Assembly: GCA_963770865.1 (NCBI GenBank)
Contig: CAVYRD010000002.1
Coordinates: 62,001-126,000, forward strand
Length of the DNA stretch: 64,000 bases
Source of the DNA: Miltoncostaea sp963770865
GTDB lineage: Bacteria; Actinomycetota; Thermoleophilia; Miltoncostaeales; Miltoncostaeaceae
Direction of reading: 5' to 3'
This document shows, one piece after another, positions 18,001-24,907 of the stretch. The translations under genes were made by a program, and so were the position numbers. The notes beneath the pieces were generated by a model that saw only the letters and a list, made by a program, of their open reading frames with translations, searched no databases and had not been told where the DNA came from. Numbering within the stretch: the first letter of the stretch is position 1; the number at the start of each line of letters is the position of its first letter.

Positions 18001-18702
18001 CTGGTCGCCCCAGACCTGCGGCGAGGCCGGCGGCAGGTCGGCGTACCAGTCGTAGAAGCTGGTGAGCACGCCGCCCATCAGGCTGAAGAAGCGCGCGCCG
18101 GCCGAGTAGGAGGCCATCGACATGGCCGGGATCGGCGAGAAGCCGACCACCCTGTCCGGGCCCCAGCGGCGGATGGTGTGGACGTGGGCGGCGGCCACCA
18201 GGTCGGCCACCTCGTCCCACGACGAGCGCACCAGGCCGCCCTTGCCGCGCTGGGAGGTGTAGGCCGCGCGGGCCGCGGGGTCGTCGACGATCGACGCCCA
18301 GGCCTCGACCGGGTCGCCGTGCTCGGCGAGCGCCGCGCGGTAGCGCTCCAGCAGGGCGCCGCGGACGTAGGGGTGGCGGATGCGCAGCGGCGAGTAGACG
18401 TACCAGCTGAACGACGCGCCGCGCGGGCAGCCCCGAGGCTCGTAATCGGGGACGTCCGCGCCGTTCTCGGGGTAGTCCGTCTGCTGGGTCTCCCAGGTGA
18501 CGATGCCCTGCTTGACGTGGACCTTCCAGGAGCAGGAGCCCGTGCAGTTGACCCCGTGGGTGGAGCGCACGATGCGGTCGTGCTGCCAGCGCTCGCGGTA
18601 GCTCGACTCCCAGTCGCGGGTGCGCCGGCGCTCCATGGCGCTCCAGCCCCCGTTGGGGCTCGACCGGGACCGGCGGAAGAAGCGGGGCGCGGGGATGGTC
18701 AT
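15058..18702 (-). CDS. narG: Respiratory nitrate reductase alpha subunit NarG
   Basis: The catalytic Mo-bisMGD subunit, reducing nitrate to nitrite in the cytoplasm; 1214 residues from ATG 18702. The FS0 cluster ligands read H49-GVN-C53-TGS-C57 and the molybdenum ligand Asp falls at residue 222 (FYDWYADLPP). All four numbers equal those of E. coli NarG, which strongly supports this start over an ATG 13 codons upstream; GGAGG also lies 10 bp before it. Other conserved blocks: WGSNIPMTRTPDAHF, NHWFHSDLIYRAMLG, GGGWAHYVGQEKVRP and THMIGGYAQLSWGFNYYG. The near-N-terminal RRSRSS resembles the vestigial Tat motif known in NarG. First gene of narGHJI-narK-moeA-hydrolase. Confidence 0.97.
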   Translation of the reverse strand: MTIPAPRFFRRSRSSPNGGWSAMERRRTRDWESSYRERWQHDRIVRSTHGVNCTGSCSWKVHVKQGIVTWETQQTDYPENGADVPDYEPRGCPRGASFSWYVYSPLRIRHPYVRGALLERYRAALAEHGDPVEAWASIVDDPAARAAYTSQRGKGGLVRSSWDEVADLVAAAHVHTIRRWGPDRVVGFSPIPAMSMASYSAGARFFSLMGGVLTSFYDWYADLPPASPQVWGDQTDVPESADWWNSTYLMMWGSNIPMTRTPDAHFMTEARYKGQKTVVVSPDYSDHTKFADHWLAAQPGTDGALALAMTHVILREFYVERETPYFADYARRFTDLPFLVTLEGRGDAHVAGAFLTAADLGQEGENAAAKTVMWDTVTGAPVVPNGSIGFRWGEEGAGRWNLDLEGVVPAITLMDGGEPVAVNLPRFDEGESEGGTSIRRGVPAMRVGGRLVTTVFDLLAAQLGVGRDSLPGTWPTGFDDPEPYTPAWQEEITGVEAGLVTRIAREFARNAERTNGRSMIVMGAGTNHWFHSDLIYRAMLGMVVLCGCQGVNGGGWAHYVGQEKVRPITGFSQVAFALDWSRPPRHQAATPFWYLATEQYRYEAFAADELASPLGDGSMAGAHFADLYAKAARMGWLPAYPSFDRNPLEITAAAEAEGIAPADYVVRELQSGALRFAAEDPGAPENFPRVLTLWRSNLLGSSSKGHEHFLKHLLGVTTSAIRGEESPPELRPKEVVWRDEAAEAKLDLLVTLDFRMNGSCLHSDVVLPAATWYEKHDISTTDLHPFVHAFSPAIGPPWETRTDWDIFVRLAESFSALAERHLGVRTDLVAAPLMHDTPDELAQIAAPVRDWKLGECAPIPGQTMPKLIPVVRDYPALHARMTALGPLVETAGTAWKGVAWTPDREVEELAVRHGRVRGGPADGRPRMDRAEQACETILALSGTTNGRLALEGFRALEKRTGNGLADLAEEHAEFRITYEDTQIQPRKVIASAEWSGMESRERRYSPFTINIEREVPFRTLTGRQHFYLDHPWMREYGEGLPAYRPPLNLARHLGSQGIDDGVAEVTLRYLTPHSKWSIHSTYQDNQHMLTLFRGGPVIWMSPLDADRIGVADNDWVEAYNRNGVVACRAVVSHRIPEGTSVMYHAQDRHINVPISEVSGTRGGTHNSLTKITVKPTHMIGGYAQLSWGFNYYGPTGSQRDELTVIRRRQSEVEY

Positions 18703-18953
18703 CGCGGCGGGGCCTCCGTTGCTCGTGGCACGAGGGACCATCGGTCACGGGCGCCCCGCGGGGAATCCGGGGGCGCGCGGTGGACGCGCGGGTCTTCCGC
18801 CGGTCCGGACTGCGGGCGGGCCGCAACCGCCGGGGGGTGGAACCGGGGCCGCGACCGGCGCGGCGGGGCTGTCGTCGTCACACCCGGAGTTGTATTCTCG
18901 GGACACACCTCTAAAAAATGGCGACACGTCCCGCCCTGGTCCGGTGAAGCGCC
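18703..18953. promoter_or_regulatory. Divergent promoter region narG / SufR-like regulator
   Basis: This 251-bp gap separates narG from the forward regulator operon. An AT-richer island at about 18888-18920 (TTGTATTCTCGGGACACACC then TCTAAAAAATGG) stands out in very GC-rich DNA and is the likely core promoter area for both directions. No FNR (TTGAT-N4-ATCAA) or convincing NarL heptamer was found. Control by the adjacent Fe-S regulator is plausible. Confidence 0.4.
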
Positions 18954-19742
18954 GTGATCGCCCGCATCACGCTGATCCGGACCCCCGTCGGGCGGATGAT
19001 CCGGTCACGGCCACCCAGACGGGAGCGATCCCTGAGCACCCCACCCACCGGCCCCGACGCCCTCGACGCACTGCTGCCGGCGCGCCACGCGCGCGCCGCG
19101 GTGCTCGCGCGGCCGGCCGCAGCCCGGGTGGCCGCCGCGATCGCGTCGGCGGACCATCCGCTGACCGCCCAGGAGGTCGCGGAGGCCCTCGGCCAGCACC
19201 ACACGGCGGTGCGCCCGCAGATCGCGGCGCTCGAGCGGGCCGGCGTCATCGAGGGCGCGACCGACCCGCCCAGGGGCCGCGGGCGGCCGGTGCGCCGCTA
19301 CGCGCCGGCGCCCGACCCGGCCGAGCGCGAGGCCGTGGGCCACCGCGAGCTGGTGCGCCTGCTGATGGGCCTCGTGCGCCAGACCGGCCTCGGCCCCGAC
19401 GAGATGGAGCGCTTCGGCGAGGCGCAGGGTCGGTCGGTGCCGGAGGCCGGAGGCGGGGTCGGCGAGCTGCGCCGGGCCTTCCTGCGCATGGGCTTCGCCC
19501 CGCAGGCGCTCCCGGGCGAGAGCGGCCAGCCCGACGACCTGGTGCTCGAGGTCTGCCCCTTCGCCGACGGCGTGGAGACCGCCGGGGGCGAGCTGATCTG
19601 CGTGCTGCACCGCGGCCTCGCCCGCGGCATCGCCGCGCGGGCCGCCCCCGACGTCGAGGTCACCGCCCTCGACGTGGAGGACCCGCGCCGCGCCGGCTGC
19701 CGCCTGCGCCTGGCGCGACGGGAGCCCCCGTGCCCCGGCTGA
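18954..19742 (+). CDS. SufR-like (COG2345) winged-helix regulator with putative Fe-S cysteines, copy 1
   Basis: A 262-residue regulator. An ArsR/DeoR-like HTH lies at about residues 60-110 (PLTAQEVAEALGQHHTAVRP and a GRGRPVRRYAP wing). The C-terminal domain carries the spaced set C-x14-C-x2-H-x29-C (CPF...ICVLHRG...AGC), exactly as in the second copy at 23515. COG2345 proteins such as SufR bind an Fe-S cluster through this region and sense oxygen, iron or redox state. It is divergent from narG and leads a three-gene forward operon, so control of nitrate respiration is likely. The start is uncertain: GTG 18954 gives a long basic leader, ATG 18996 is an alternative, and the conserved part begins near residue 30. 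Confidence 0.82.
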   Translation: MIARITLIRTPVGRMIRSRPPRRERSLSTPPTGPDALDALLPARHARAAVLARPAAARVAAAIASADHPLTAQEVAEALGQHHTAVRPQIAALERAGVIEGATDPPRGRGRPVRRYAPAPDPAEREAVGHRELVRLLMGLVRQTGLGPDEMERFGEAQGRSVPEAGGGVGELRRAFLRMGFAPQALPGESGQPDDLVLEVCPFADGVETAGGELICVLHRGLARGIAARAAPDVEVTALDVEDPRRAGCRLRLARREPPCPG

Positions 19743-20203
19743 GCCGCTGGTGCGTGCGCGCGGCGCTCGCGTACCTGGTGGCGGGGATGGCGATGGGCTC
19801 GTGGATGCTGATCCGCCAGGCCCAGCGGGGCTACGGCCCGGGCGCCCCCTGGCCCGCGCTCCACGCCCACGTGCTGCTCGTCGGCTTCCTGCTGCTGGTG
19901 ATCTTCGGCGTCGCCTTCTGGATGTTCCCGAAGGTGGCCGGCCGGCGGCCCGGGGGCGAGATCGGCTGGGTCGCGTTCGCCCTCCTGAACGCCGGGGTGC
20001 TCCTGCGCCTGCTCGCCGAGCCGCTCAGTGACCACGGCCGCGGCGCGGCCGCGTGGGACGTCCTGCTGGGCGTCGCCGCCGTGCTGCCCGCCCTGGCAGC
20101 GCTGGTCTTCGCCGTCGCCATCTGGCCGCGCGTGCGCGCGGTCACCGTCGTTCCCACGCGCCGCGGCGCCGCCGCCGCGTCCCCCGACCGGGAGTCCCCA
20201 TGA
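19730..20203 (+). CDS. Four-helix haem-copper-oxidase-like membrane protein
   Basis: A 157-residue membrane protein with four hydrophobic helices. The segment HAHVLLVGFLLLVIFGVAFW followed by MFPK resembles the haem-liganding histidine helix of cytochrome oxidase and NO-reductase subunit I, but the protein is far too short for a full subunit. Similar single-module relatives occur next to denitrification and NnrS-type genes. A GTG start at 19730 with GGGAG upstream overlaps the regulator by 13 bp, and its stop overlaps the cupin start (ATGA). It may bind haem and help handle nitric oxide or electrons; this is inference. Confidence 0.7.
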   Translation: MPRLSRWCVRAALAYLVAGMAMGSWMLIRQAQRGYGPGAPWPALHAHVLLVGFLLLVIFGVAFWMFPKVAGRRPGGEIGWVAFALLNAGVLLRLLAEPLSDHGRGAAAWDVLLGVAAVLPALAALVFAVAIWPRVRAVTVVPTRRGAAAASPDRESP

Positions 20204-20535
20204 GCGCCCCGTTCCACGTCGAGCACGACCCCGCCCGCTACGTGGAGGTGCCCGCCGCGGGCACCCTGAGCCGCACGATGCACCAGGACGACGACGTCAA
20301 GGTCGTCGTGTTCGGCTTCGCGCAGGGCGAGGAGCTCTCGGAGCACACCTCCTCGCGCCCGGCGCTGATCCAGGTGCTGAGCGGGGAGCTGGAGCTGACG
20401 CTGGCCGGTGAGACCGTGCGGGCCGGCGCCGGGGCGTGGGTCCACATGTCGGCCGGCCTGCGCCACGCGGTGCGGGCCCTCACCCCGGCCGTGATGCTCC
20501 TGACGCTGGTCCGCCGGGGCGCGCCGGCGGAGTAG
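20200..20535 (+). CDS. Small cupin-domain protein
   Basis: A 111-residue single-cupin protein. The metal-site pattern is partly present: GEELSEHTSSRPALIQVLSG (the usual first motif with E and H) and GAGAWVHMSAGLRHAVRA (the second motif with H). Such proteins are small metal-dependent enzymes or ligand sensors. It is the last gene of the operon with the SufR-like regulator and oxidase-like protein (ATGA overlap at 20200). Small cupins are frequent in nitrogen-oxide respiration clusters, but no reaction can be assigned. Confidence 0.85.
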   Translation: MSAPFHVEHDPARYVEVPAAGTLSRTMHQDDDVKVVVFGFAQGEELSEHTSSRPALIQVLSGELELTLAGETVRAGAGAWVHMSAGLRHAVRALTPAVMLLTLVRRGAPAE

Positions 20536-20546
20536 CCGGCCCCCGC

Positions 20547-21029
20547 TCAGGGGACCAGCGACACCGCCAGCCAGAGGGTCGCGAGCGCGGCGAGCAGCAG
20601 GAAGCCGTCGAACGCGGCGCCCAGGATGCGCCAGCGCCGGGTGGCCGCGTCGTCGCCGGCCTCCTGCGCCCAGCGCACCCGCGGCCCCTGCCACAGCGAG
20701 TGCAGCAGGGCGACACCGGCCATCAGCACGAGCAGCACCATCTTGGCCACGATCCGGCGCCCGTAGTCGCTGTCGGGCAGCTGGTCGAGCGACAGCCCGC
20801 GATGGTGGATGAGGCCGAAGCCCGTCGCCGCGATCACGACCAGCGTGACCGCGCCGATCGCGCCGAAGCGCCGGGCGGCCGAGGTGATGACGCGCCGGCC
20901 GGCGGCGGGGTCGCCCGCGCGGCGCGCCGCGGGGACCGCCACCGCGCCGAGGACGATCATGCCCCCGACCCAGACCGCCGCCCCCAGCACGTGGAGGAAG
21001 CGCACCAGCGTCCAGACGTCGTCCCTCAC
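20547..21029 (-). CDS. CopD/DUF2269-like integral membrane protein
   Basis: A 160-residue, four-helix membrane protein. The N-terminal signature RFLHVLGAAVWVGGMIVLGA, with an intramembrane His, is shared by CopD-like and DUF2269 proteins and related b-type haem membrane proteins. A second His pair lies in GFGLIHHRGLSL. It starts 13 bp after the DUF2249 gene and ends the leftward DUF2249-DUF59-oxidase-like operon. Its stop lies 11 bp from the convergent cupin stop. A role in copper or haem handling for respiration is possible but unproven. Confidence 0.75.
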   Translation of the reverse strand: MRDDVWTLVRFLHVLGAAVWVGGMIVLGAVAVPAARRAGDPAAGRRVITSAARRFGAIGAVTLVVIAATGFGLIHHRGLSLDQLPDSDYGRRIVAKMVLLVLMAGVALLHSLWQGPRVRWAQEAGDDAATRRWRILGAAFDGFLLLAALATLWLAVSLVP

Positions 21030-21042
21030 GGGCGGTGGCCGC

Positions 21043-21285
21043 TCAGCGCTTGCCGATCCGCACGCGCCACGCCTCCGGGCCCTCCTCGAGGTACTCCCAC
21101 GTGAACGTCCCCGGCAGCTCGGCCTCGAACTGGTAGCGGAGCGGCCGCGGGTCGTGGTCGTTGACCAGCTCCATCGCCTGGCCGGACGCGAGCCCGCCGA
21201 AGGTGGAGAGGATCGTGGGGTGGCGCTCGCGCGGCGCCATCTCGCGGACGTCGAGGACGGTGGTGGTGGTGGTGGACGCGGTCAT
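21043..21285 (-). CDS. DUF2249 single-domain protein
   Basis: An 80-residue DUF2249 protein: VLDVREMAPRERHPTILSTF, then GQAMELVNDHDPRPLRYQF, and a TFTWEYLEEGPEAWRVRIGK end. The fold is TusA-like (a small alpha/beta sandwich). DUF2249 modules often accompany hemerythrins and nitrosative-stress or denitrification genes. The ATG at 21285 overlaps the TGA of the upstream polytopic protein. The Ser/Thr-rich N-terminus (MTASTTTTTV) is low-complexity. Electron or sulfur-carrier roles have been imagined for the fold, but no catalytic Cys is present, so function is open. Confidence 0.85.
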   Translation of the reverse strand: MTASTTTTTVLDVREMAPRERHPTILSTFGGLASGQAMELVNDHDPRPLRYQFEAELPGTFTWEYLEEGPEAWRVRIGKR

Positions 21286-22649
21286 GGGGTTCCTCCGGTG
21301 AGTGTATGGACGGACGGGTCGAGGGGCGCCGGCGCCTCGCGGCGGGCGCCGGGGCGCAGAACGCAGGCGGCCGCGGCGGCCGCCACCGCGAGCGCGGCGC
21401 CCAGCAGCAGCAGGGCGCCGGCGCGGGCGGCGGGCTCCCAGCCGAGGCCGGCCCCCGCGCTCAGGAGCGCCAGTCCCGCGGCGAAGGCCGTCTGCTCGGC
21501 CAGGGCGAGCGGCGCCGGGTAGAGGTCGGACAGGCGCGGCGCGCCCGGGGTGCCGGCCAGGCGGGCGAAGCGGCCGGTCCAGACGAGCATCGGCACCACC
21601 TTGAAGAGGTGACCCGACGTGACGCCGGCGCCGAGCCCCACCACGGCGAGGATGGCCGCCGGCACGGCCGCGCGGTACGGGTCGCCCGCGCCCGCCCAGG
21701 CGCCGAGCATGAGGCCGGTGGCGAGGGCCGCGGACGCGAGGCCCAGGACCAGGTGGACGAGCGGCGCCTCGGGGCGGCGGCGCCGGTGGCGCGCCACGTC
21801 GAGCGTGAACGCGAGGGCCAGGGCGCAGGCGGCCAGCAGCAGGAGCCCGCCGGCGGCGGCGAGGGCCGGTACGCCGAGCCCCAGCCCGAGGGCGATCGGC
21901 GCCACCGACGCGTGCCAGGCCGCGAGCGCGGCGACCCCGGTGCCGCGCCGGTACCCGTGGGCCAGGGCGAACATCGGCGCGAGGCGCAGGGCCATCGCCA
22001 CGATCGTCCCGCCGATCCAGCCCACCACGGCCACCGCGGCGTGCGCCGCGATGAGCCGCATGCGGTCGACCTCCAGGAACGGGTGGACCCGGTTGGCCGC
22101 CATCAGGGCGCCCATCGCGAGGACAACCGCGAACCACAGTGCCGAGGCGAGCACGCCCGCGCCCGAGGGCCCGAGCGTGCCGCCTCGAGCGGCTCCCACC
22201 GCCGCCAGGAGGAGGTCGGCCACCAGGATCGCGCCGCCGGCCACGAGCAGCGCCCCGCCGGCGGCGACGGCCGCCTCGCGGGCGGACCAGAGCCCGAGCG
22301 CAAGGCTCCACGCGCCGGCCGCCAGCGCCGCGGCGGAGACCGCGGAGCGCACCGTGCCGCCCACGCGCCGGCGCATGAGCACCGGCACGAGCTGCTGCAG
22401 CGCGCCCGCGATGGCCACCGTCAGGAAGCCGAGGCCGACCAGGTGGACGGCGCCGAGCTGGGCCGGCCCGTAGGAGATGCCGCGCGCCAGGTCGGGCGCC
22501 GCGGCCACGAGCGCCGCGGCGCCGGCCACCTGGGCGACGGCGGCGGCCAGGAGCATCGCCACCGGCAGCTGCCAGGGCGGGCCGCCCACCGTCTCCTGGC
22601 GCTCGGTCGTGCGCCGGCCCGGGGTCTCGCAGCGGCCGCGGGCGCTCAC
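21282..22649 (-). CDS. Polytopic oxidase/NnrS-like membrane protein (about 12 helices)
   Basis: A 455-residue protein dominated by about twelve hydrophobic helices. Intramembrane histidines appear in VHLVGLGFLTVAIAGALQQL, RLIAAHAAVAVVGWIGG and TSGHLFKVVPMLVWTGRFAR. The repeated helix-His-Gly pattern recalls NnrS and haem-copper oxidase subunit I, but the full set of catalytic ligands was not identified. NnrS proteins bind haem and copper and protect against nitric oxide, which would suit its place beside nar genes and DUF2249. GTG 22649 overlaps the DUF59 stop (GTGA). The first ~20 residues are basic and cytoplasmic. It could equally be an electron-transfer or metal-related membrane protein. 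Confidence 0.65.
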   Translation of the reverse strand: MSARGRCETPGRRTTERQETVGGPPWQLPVAMLLAAAVAQVAGAAALVAAAPDLARGISYGPAQLGAVHLVGLGFLTVAIAGALQQLVPVLMRRRVGGTVRSAVSAAALAAGAWSLALGLWSAREAAVAAGGALLVAGGAILVADLLLAAVGAARGGTLGPSGAGVLASALWFAVVLAMGALMAANRVHPFLEVDRMRLIAAHAAVAVVGWIGGTIVAMALRLAPMFALAHGYRRGTGVAALAAWHASVAPIALGLGLGVPALAAAGGLLLLAACALALAFTLDVARHRRRRPEAPLVHLVLGLASAALATGLMLGAWAGAGDPYRAAVPAAILAVVGLGAGVTSGHLFKVVPMLVWTGRFARLAGTPGAPRLSDLYPAPLALAEQTAFAAGLALLSAGAGLGWEPAARAGALLLLGAALAVAAAAAACVLRPGARREAPAPLDPSVHTLTGGTP

Positions 22650-22948
22650 GCGGCCCCGGGGGCGCCGAGCTCGCGGAGGCCGCCCATGCCGATGCGGCCG
22701 GGGTCCCACGGCGGGTCCCAGACGACCTCCACGTCGACCCGGGGGCCGCCGGGTCGCGTCAGCGCCCGCTCGACGCCGTCCACGATCACGTCGTGGAGCG
22801 GACAGCCGGGCGTCGTGAGGGTCATCGTCACGCTCACGGTGCGCTCGCCCACCTCGAGGCCGTAAACGAGCCCGAGCTCCACGATGTCGATGCCGAGCTC
22901 GGGGTCGACCACCCCCGCGAGCGCGGCCCATGCCTCGGCCTCGGTCAC
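22646..22948 (-). CDS. DUF59/MIP18 metal-sulfur cluster assembly protein
   Basis: A 100-residue DUF59 protein (PaaD/SufT-like). The family core VVDPELGIDIVELGLVYGLE, then VSVTMTLTTPGCPLHDVI with the conserved cysteine, and VVWDPPWDPGRIG are all present. These proteins assist Fe-S cluster maturation. It overlaps both neighbours by 4 bp (GTGA on each side), so it is translated together with the DUF2249 and membrane proteins. It may serve the Fe-S proteins of the island, including NarG, NarH and the two SufR-like regulators. Confidence 0.92.
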   Translation of the reverse strand: MTEAEAWAALAGVVDPELGIDIVELGLVYGLEVGERTVSVTMTLTTPGCPLHDVIVDGVERALTRPGGPRVDVEVVWDPPWDPGRIGMGGLRELGAPGAA

Positions 22949-23436
22949 GACGCGGCGCGGGGGCGCCAGATCGTGACCACCGTGCCGCGCGCGTCGGCGC
23001 CGATGCGGTACCGGTAGCCGCGCTCGTCGAGCAGCGGCAGCAGGAACGCCGGCACGCGGTCGTTCACCTGCACCAGCGCGCGGTCGGCGGGCAGCTCCTC
23101 GAGGACGGCCAGGGTCCGCTCCATCGGCTCGGGCGGCTGCAGGCCGCGGACGTCCAGCTCGAGCGGGGCCACCTCGCCGGGCCGCCAGTAGTCGGTCGCG
23201 AAGTCTCCCGGCGCCAGCTCGCGGGTGGACCGCGAGAAGCCGAGCCCGGCCAGCACGCGGTGCAGCGGCGTCGGGTCGAACGGGCTGCGCAGGACGAGCG
23301 TCTCGCCCGGGGCGAGGCCGTCGACCGTGTCCATGATCAGGCGGTAGGGCTCCCCGCCCTCCGCCAGCACGGGGCGCACGTCGAGGGGGACGCGCGGCGA
23401 CCCGGCCGCGGGGGCGTCGCTGGTCGTGCTGCTCAC
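22945..23436 (-). CDS. Tandem DUF2249 protein
   Basis: A 163-residue protein with two DUF2249 modules in tandem. Module 1 reads VPLDVRPVLAEGGEPYRLIM and GETLVLRSPFDPTPLHRVL; module 2 reads LELDVRGLQPPEPMERTLAV and RALVQVNDRVPAFLLPLLDE. Both keep the LDVR opening and the P-L-h-x-x-L helix of the family but no conserved Cys. The GTG start is supported by GGGAGG 7 bp upstream. It is the first gene of the five-gene leftward operon and faces the second SufR-like regulator across 78 bp. Function unknown; the context is nitrogen-oxide respiration. Confidence 0.85.
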   Translation of the reverse strand: MSSTTSDAPAAGSPRVPLDVRPVLAEGGEPYRLIMDTVDGLAPGETLVLRSPFDPTPLHRVLAGLGFSRSTRELAPGDFATDYWRPGEVAPLELDVRGLQPPEPMERTLAVLEELPADRALVQVNDRVPAFLLPLLDERGYRYRIGADARGTVVTIWRPRAAS

Positions 23437-23471
23437 GGTGATGCCTCCCGGCTCCTGCGCTCATGCGCGCC

Positions 23472-23496
23472 TATTCATCTGCGGTATAGTGGAATA
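23472..23496. promoter_or_regulatory. Candidate divergent operator/promoter of the second SufR-like regulator
   Basis: In the 78-bp gap between divergent genes, TATTC at 23472-23476 and GAATA at 23492-23496 form an inverted repeat around a -10-like TATAGT (23485-23490). The whole segment is far more AT-rich than its surroundings. It is a plausible autoregulatory site; the arms are short. Confidence 0.35.
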
Positions 23497-23514
23497 AAAC
23501 AGGCCGAGGATCTT

Positions 23515-24255
23515 TTGTCCAGAAGCACGCAGACAAATCACAGCGGCGCGGTCCCGGTGCTGACGGGCGGCCTCACGGTCGAGGAGGCCGGCGCCCTCGC
23601 GCATCCCTCCCGCCGCGGCGTCGCCGAGGCGCTCGGCGCGGCGTCCGACGGCCTCACCGTGGCCCAGATCGCCGAGCGCGTGGACCTGCACCCCAACGCC
23701 GTGCGCCAGCACCTCGACGTGCTGCAGCGCGCCGGGGTGGTCGTGGCCGCACCCGCCGCCCCCACCGGCCGGCGCGGGCGGCCGAGCACGCTGTACGCGC
23801 TGGCGGCGCCGCACGCGGTCGCGGCCGTCGGGCACCGCGAGCTGGTGCGCCTGCTGCTGGAGCTGGTGCGCCGCGCGCGCCTGAGCGAGGACGAGGTCGA
23901 GGCCTTCGGCTGGGAGCAGGGCCGCCGGCTCGTGCCCGACGACTCCGGGCCGGAGGCCCTCGCCGCCTCGATCGCCGGCCTCGGCTTCGCCCCCGAGGAG
24001 GTCACCCCCGAGGGCGACCGCCGCACGGGCCGCATGGACCTGCGGCTGCGCGCCTGCCCGTTCAAGGACGCGGTGCTCGCCGAGGGCGGCCACCTCATCT
24101 GCGCGTTGCACCGCGGCATGGTGCGCGGCGCGCTCGAGCGGATCGACGACGACGCCGAGCTGGCCGTCTTCGAGCCCAAGGACCCGGTCACCGCCGGGTG
24201 CCGGGTGCTCGTCGAGGGGCTTCGCGCGCGGGGCGGAGGCGGGGAGGGGGAATGA
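23515..24255 (+). CDS. SufR-like (COG2345) winged-helix regulator with putative Fe-S cysteines, copy 2
   Basis: A 246-residue paralogue of the regulator at 18954. The HTH (LTVAQIAERVDLHPNAVRQH), a GRRGRPSTLYAL wing and a C-terminal CPF...ICALHRG...AGC set again give C-x14-C-x2-H-x29-C. The shared middle HRELVRLLLELVRRARLSED shows the two are close relatives. Cluster binding and redox sensing are inferred from SufR. A TTG at 23515 is chosen because GAGGA lies 4 bp upstream; GTG 23557 is the alternative. It is divergent from the DUF2249/DUF59 operon and leads a forward operon with CDF, rhodanese and methyltransferase genes. Confidence 0.83.
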   Translation: MSRSTQTNHSGAVPVLTGGLTVEEAGALAHPSRRGVAEALGAASDGLTVAQIAERVDLHPNAVRQHLDVLQRAGVVVAAPAAPTGRRGRPSTLYALAAPHAVAAVGHRELVRLLLELVRRARLSEDEVEAFGWEQGRRLVPDDSGPEALAASIAGLGFAPEEVTPEGDRRTGRMDLRLRACPFKDAVLAEGGHLICALHRGMVRGALERIDDDAELAVFEPKDPVTAGCRVLVEGLRARGGGGEGE

Positions 24256-24271
24256 GCGCGGAGGCGCGGGC

Positions 24272-24907
24272 GTGAGCACGCTCGCACCGCGGGCGCCTGC
24301 CGCGGGCGCCGAGCGGCTGCGCCTGGCGCGCCGGGCCCGGCTGCTGTCATGGGCGAGCCTCGCGTACATGGCGGCCGAGGGGGCGGTCGCCATCGCGGCC
24401 GGTCTCGTCGCCGGATCGGTGGCGCTCCTCGGCTTCGGCCTCGACTCGGCCGTCGAGGGCTTCGCCTCCGTGATCATCGTCTGGCGCTTCACCGGGCACC
24501 GGGTCTTCTCGGAGGCCGCCGAGCGGCGCGCGCAGCGGCTGGTCGCCGTCCAGTTCTTCATCCTCGCCCCGTACGTCGCATACGAGTCGGTCGCGGCGCT
24601 GGTCACCGGCGAGCGCGCGGAGGTGAGCGTCGTCGGCATGGCGCTCGCGGCCGCGAGCCTGGTGGTGATGCCGGCGCTCGGCGTGGCCAAGCAGCGCCTC
24701 GCGGTCCGGCTCGGCTCCCCCGCGACCCGGGGCGAGGGCCGGCAGAACATGCTCTGCGCCTACCTGGCGGGCGCCTTGCTGGCGGGCCTCGCGGGCAACG
24801 CCGTGGCGGGCGCCTGGTGGCTGGACCCGCTGGTCGGCCTCCTCATCGCCGGCGTGGCCGTGCGCGAGGGCGTGGAGGCTTGGCGCGGCGAGGAGTGCTG
24901 CGGGTGA
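24272..24907 (+). CDS. CDF-like cation efflux membrane protein
   Basis: A 211-residue protein with five or six helices, related to cation diffusion facilitators. GFGLDSAVEGFASVIIVWRF carries the acidic pair expected of the metal site (D and E, where classic CDF has H/D-x3-D), and the C-terminal helix WWLDPLVGLLIAGVAVREGV matches the D-P-h-h-G-h signature. It lacks the cytoplasmic C-terminal domain of full CDFs. It starts with GTG 16 bp after the SufR-like regulator and overlaps the rhodanese gene by 4 bp. Probable export of a divalent metal such as Fe or Zn; substrate unknown. Confidence 0.78.
   Translation: MSTLAPRAPAAGAERLRLARRARLLSWASLAYMAAEGAVAIAAGLVAGSVALLGFGLDSAVEGFASVIIVWRFTGHRVFSEAAERRAQRLVAVQFFILAPYVAYESVAALVTGERAEVSVVGMALAAASLVVMPALGVAKQRLAVRLGSPATRGEGRQNMLCAYLAGALLAGLAGNAVAGAWWLDPLVGLLIAGVAVREGVEAWRGEECCG

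Noticed and set aside
18888..18920. FNR- or NarL-type sites upstream of narG
   Set aside because: No TTGAT-N4-ATCAA or paired TACYYMT heptamers were found, only an AT-richer stretch.
15109..18957. A 1282-codon open frame opposite narG
   Set aside because: It is an antisense shadow of narG with no recognisable domain; narG keeps every catalytic residue.
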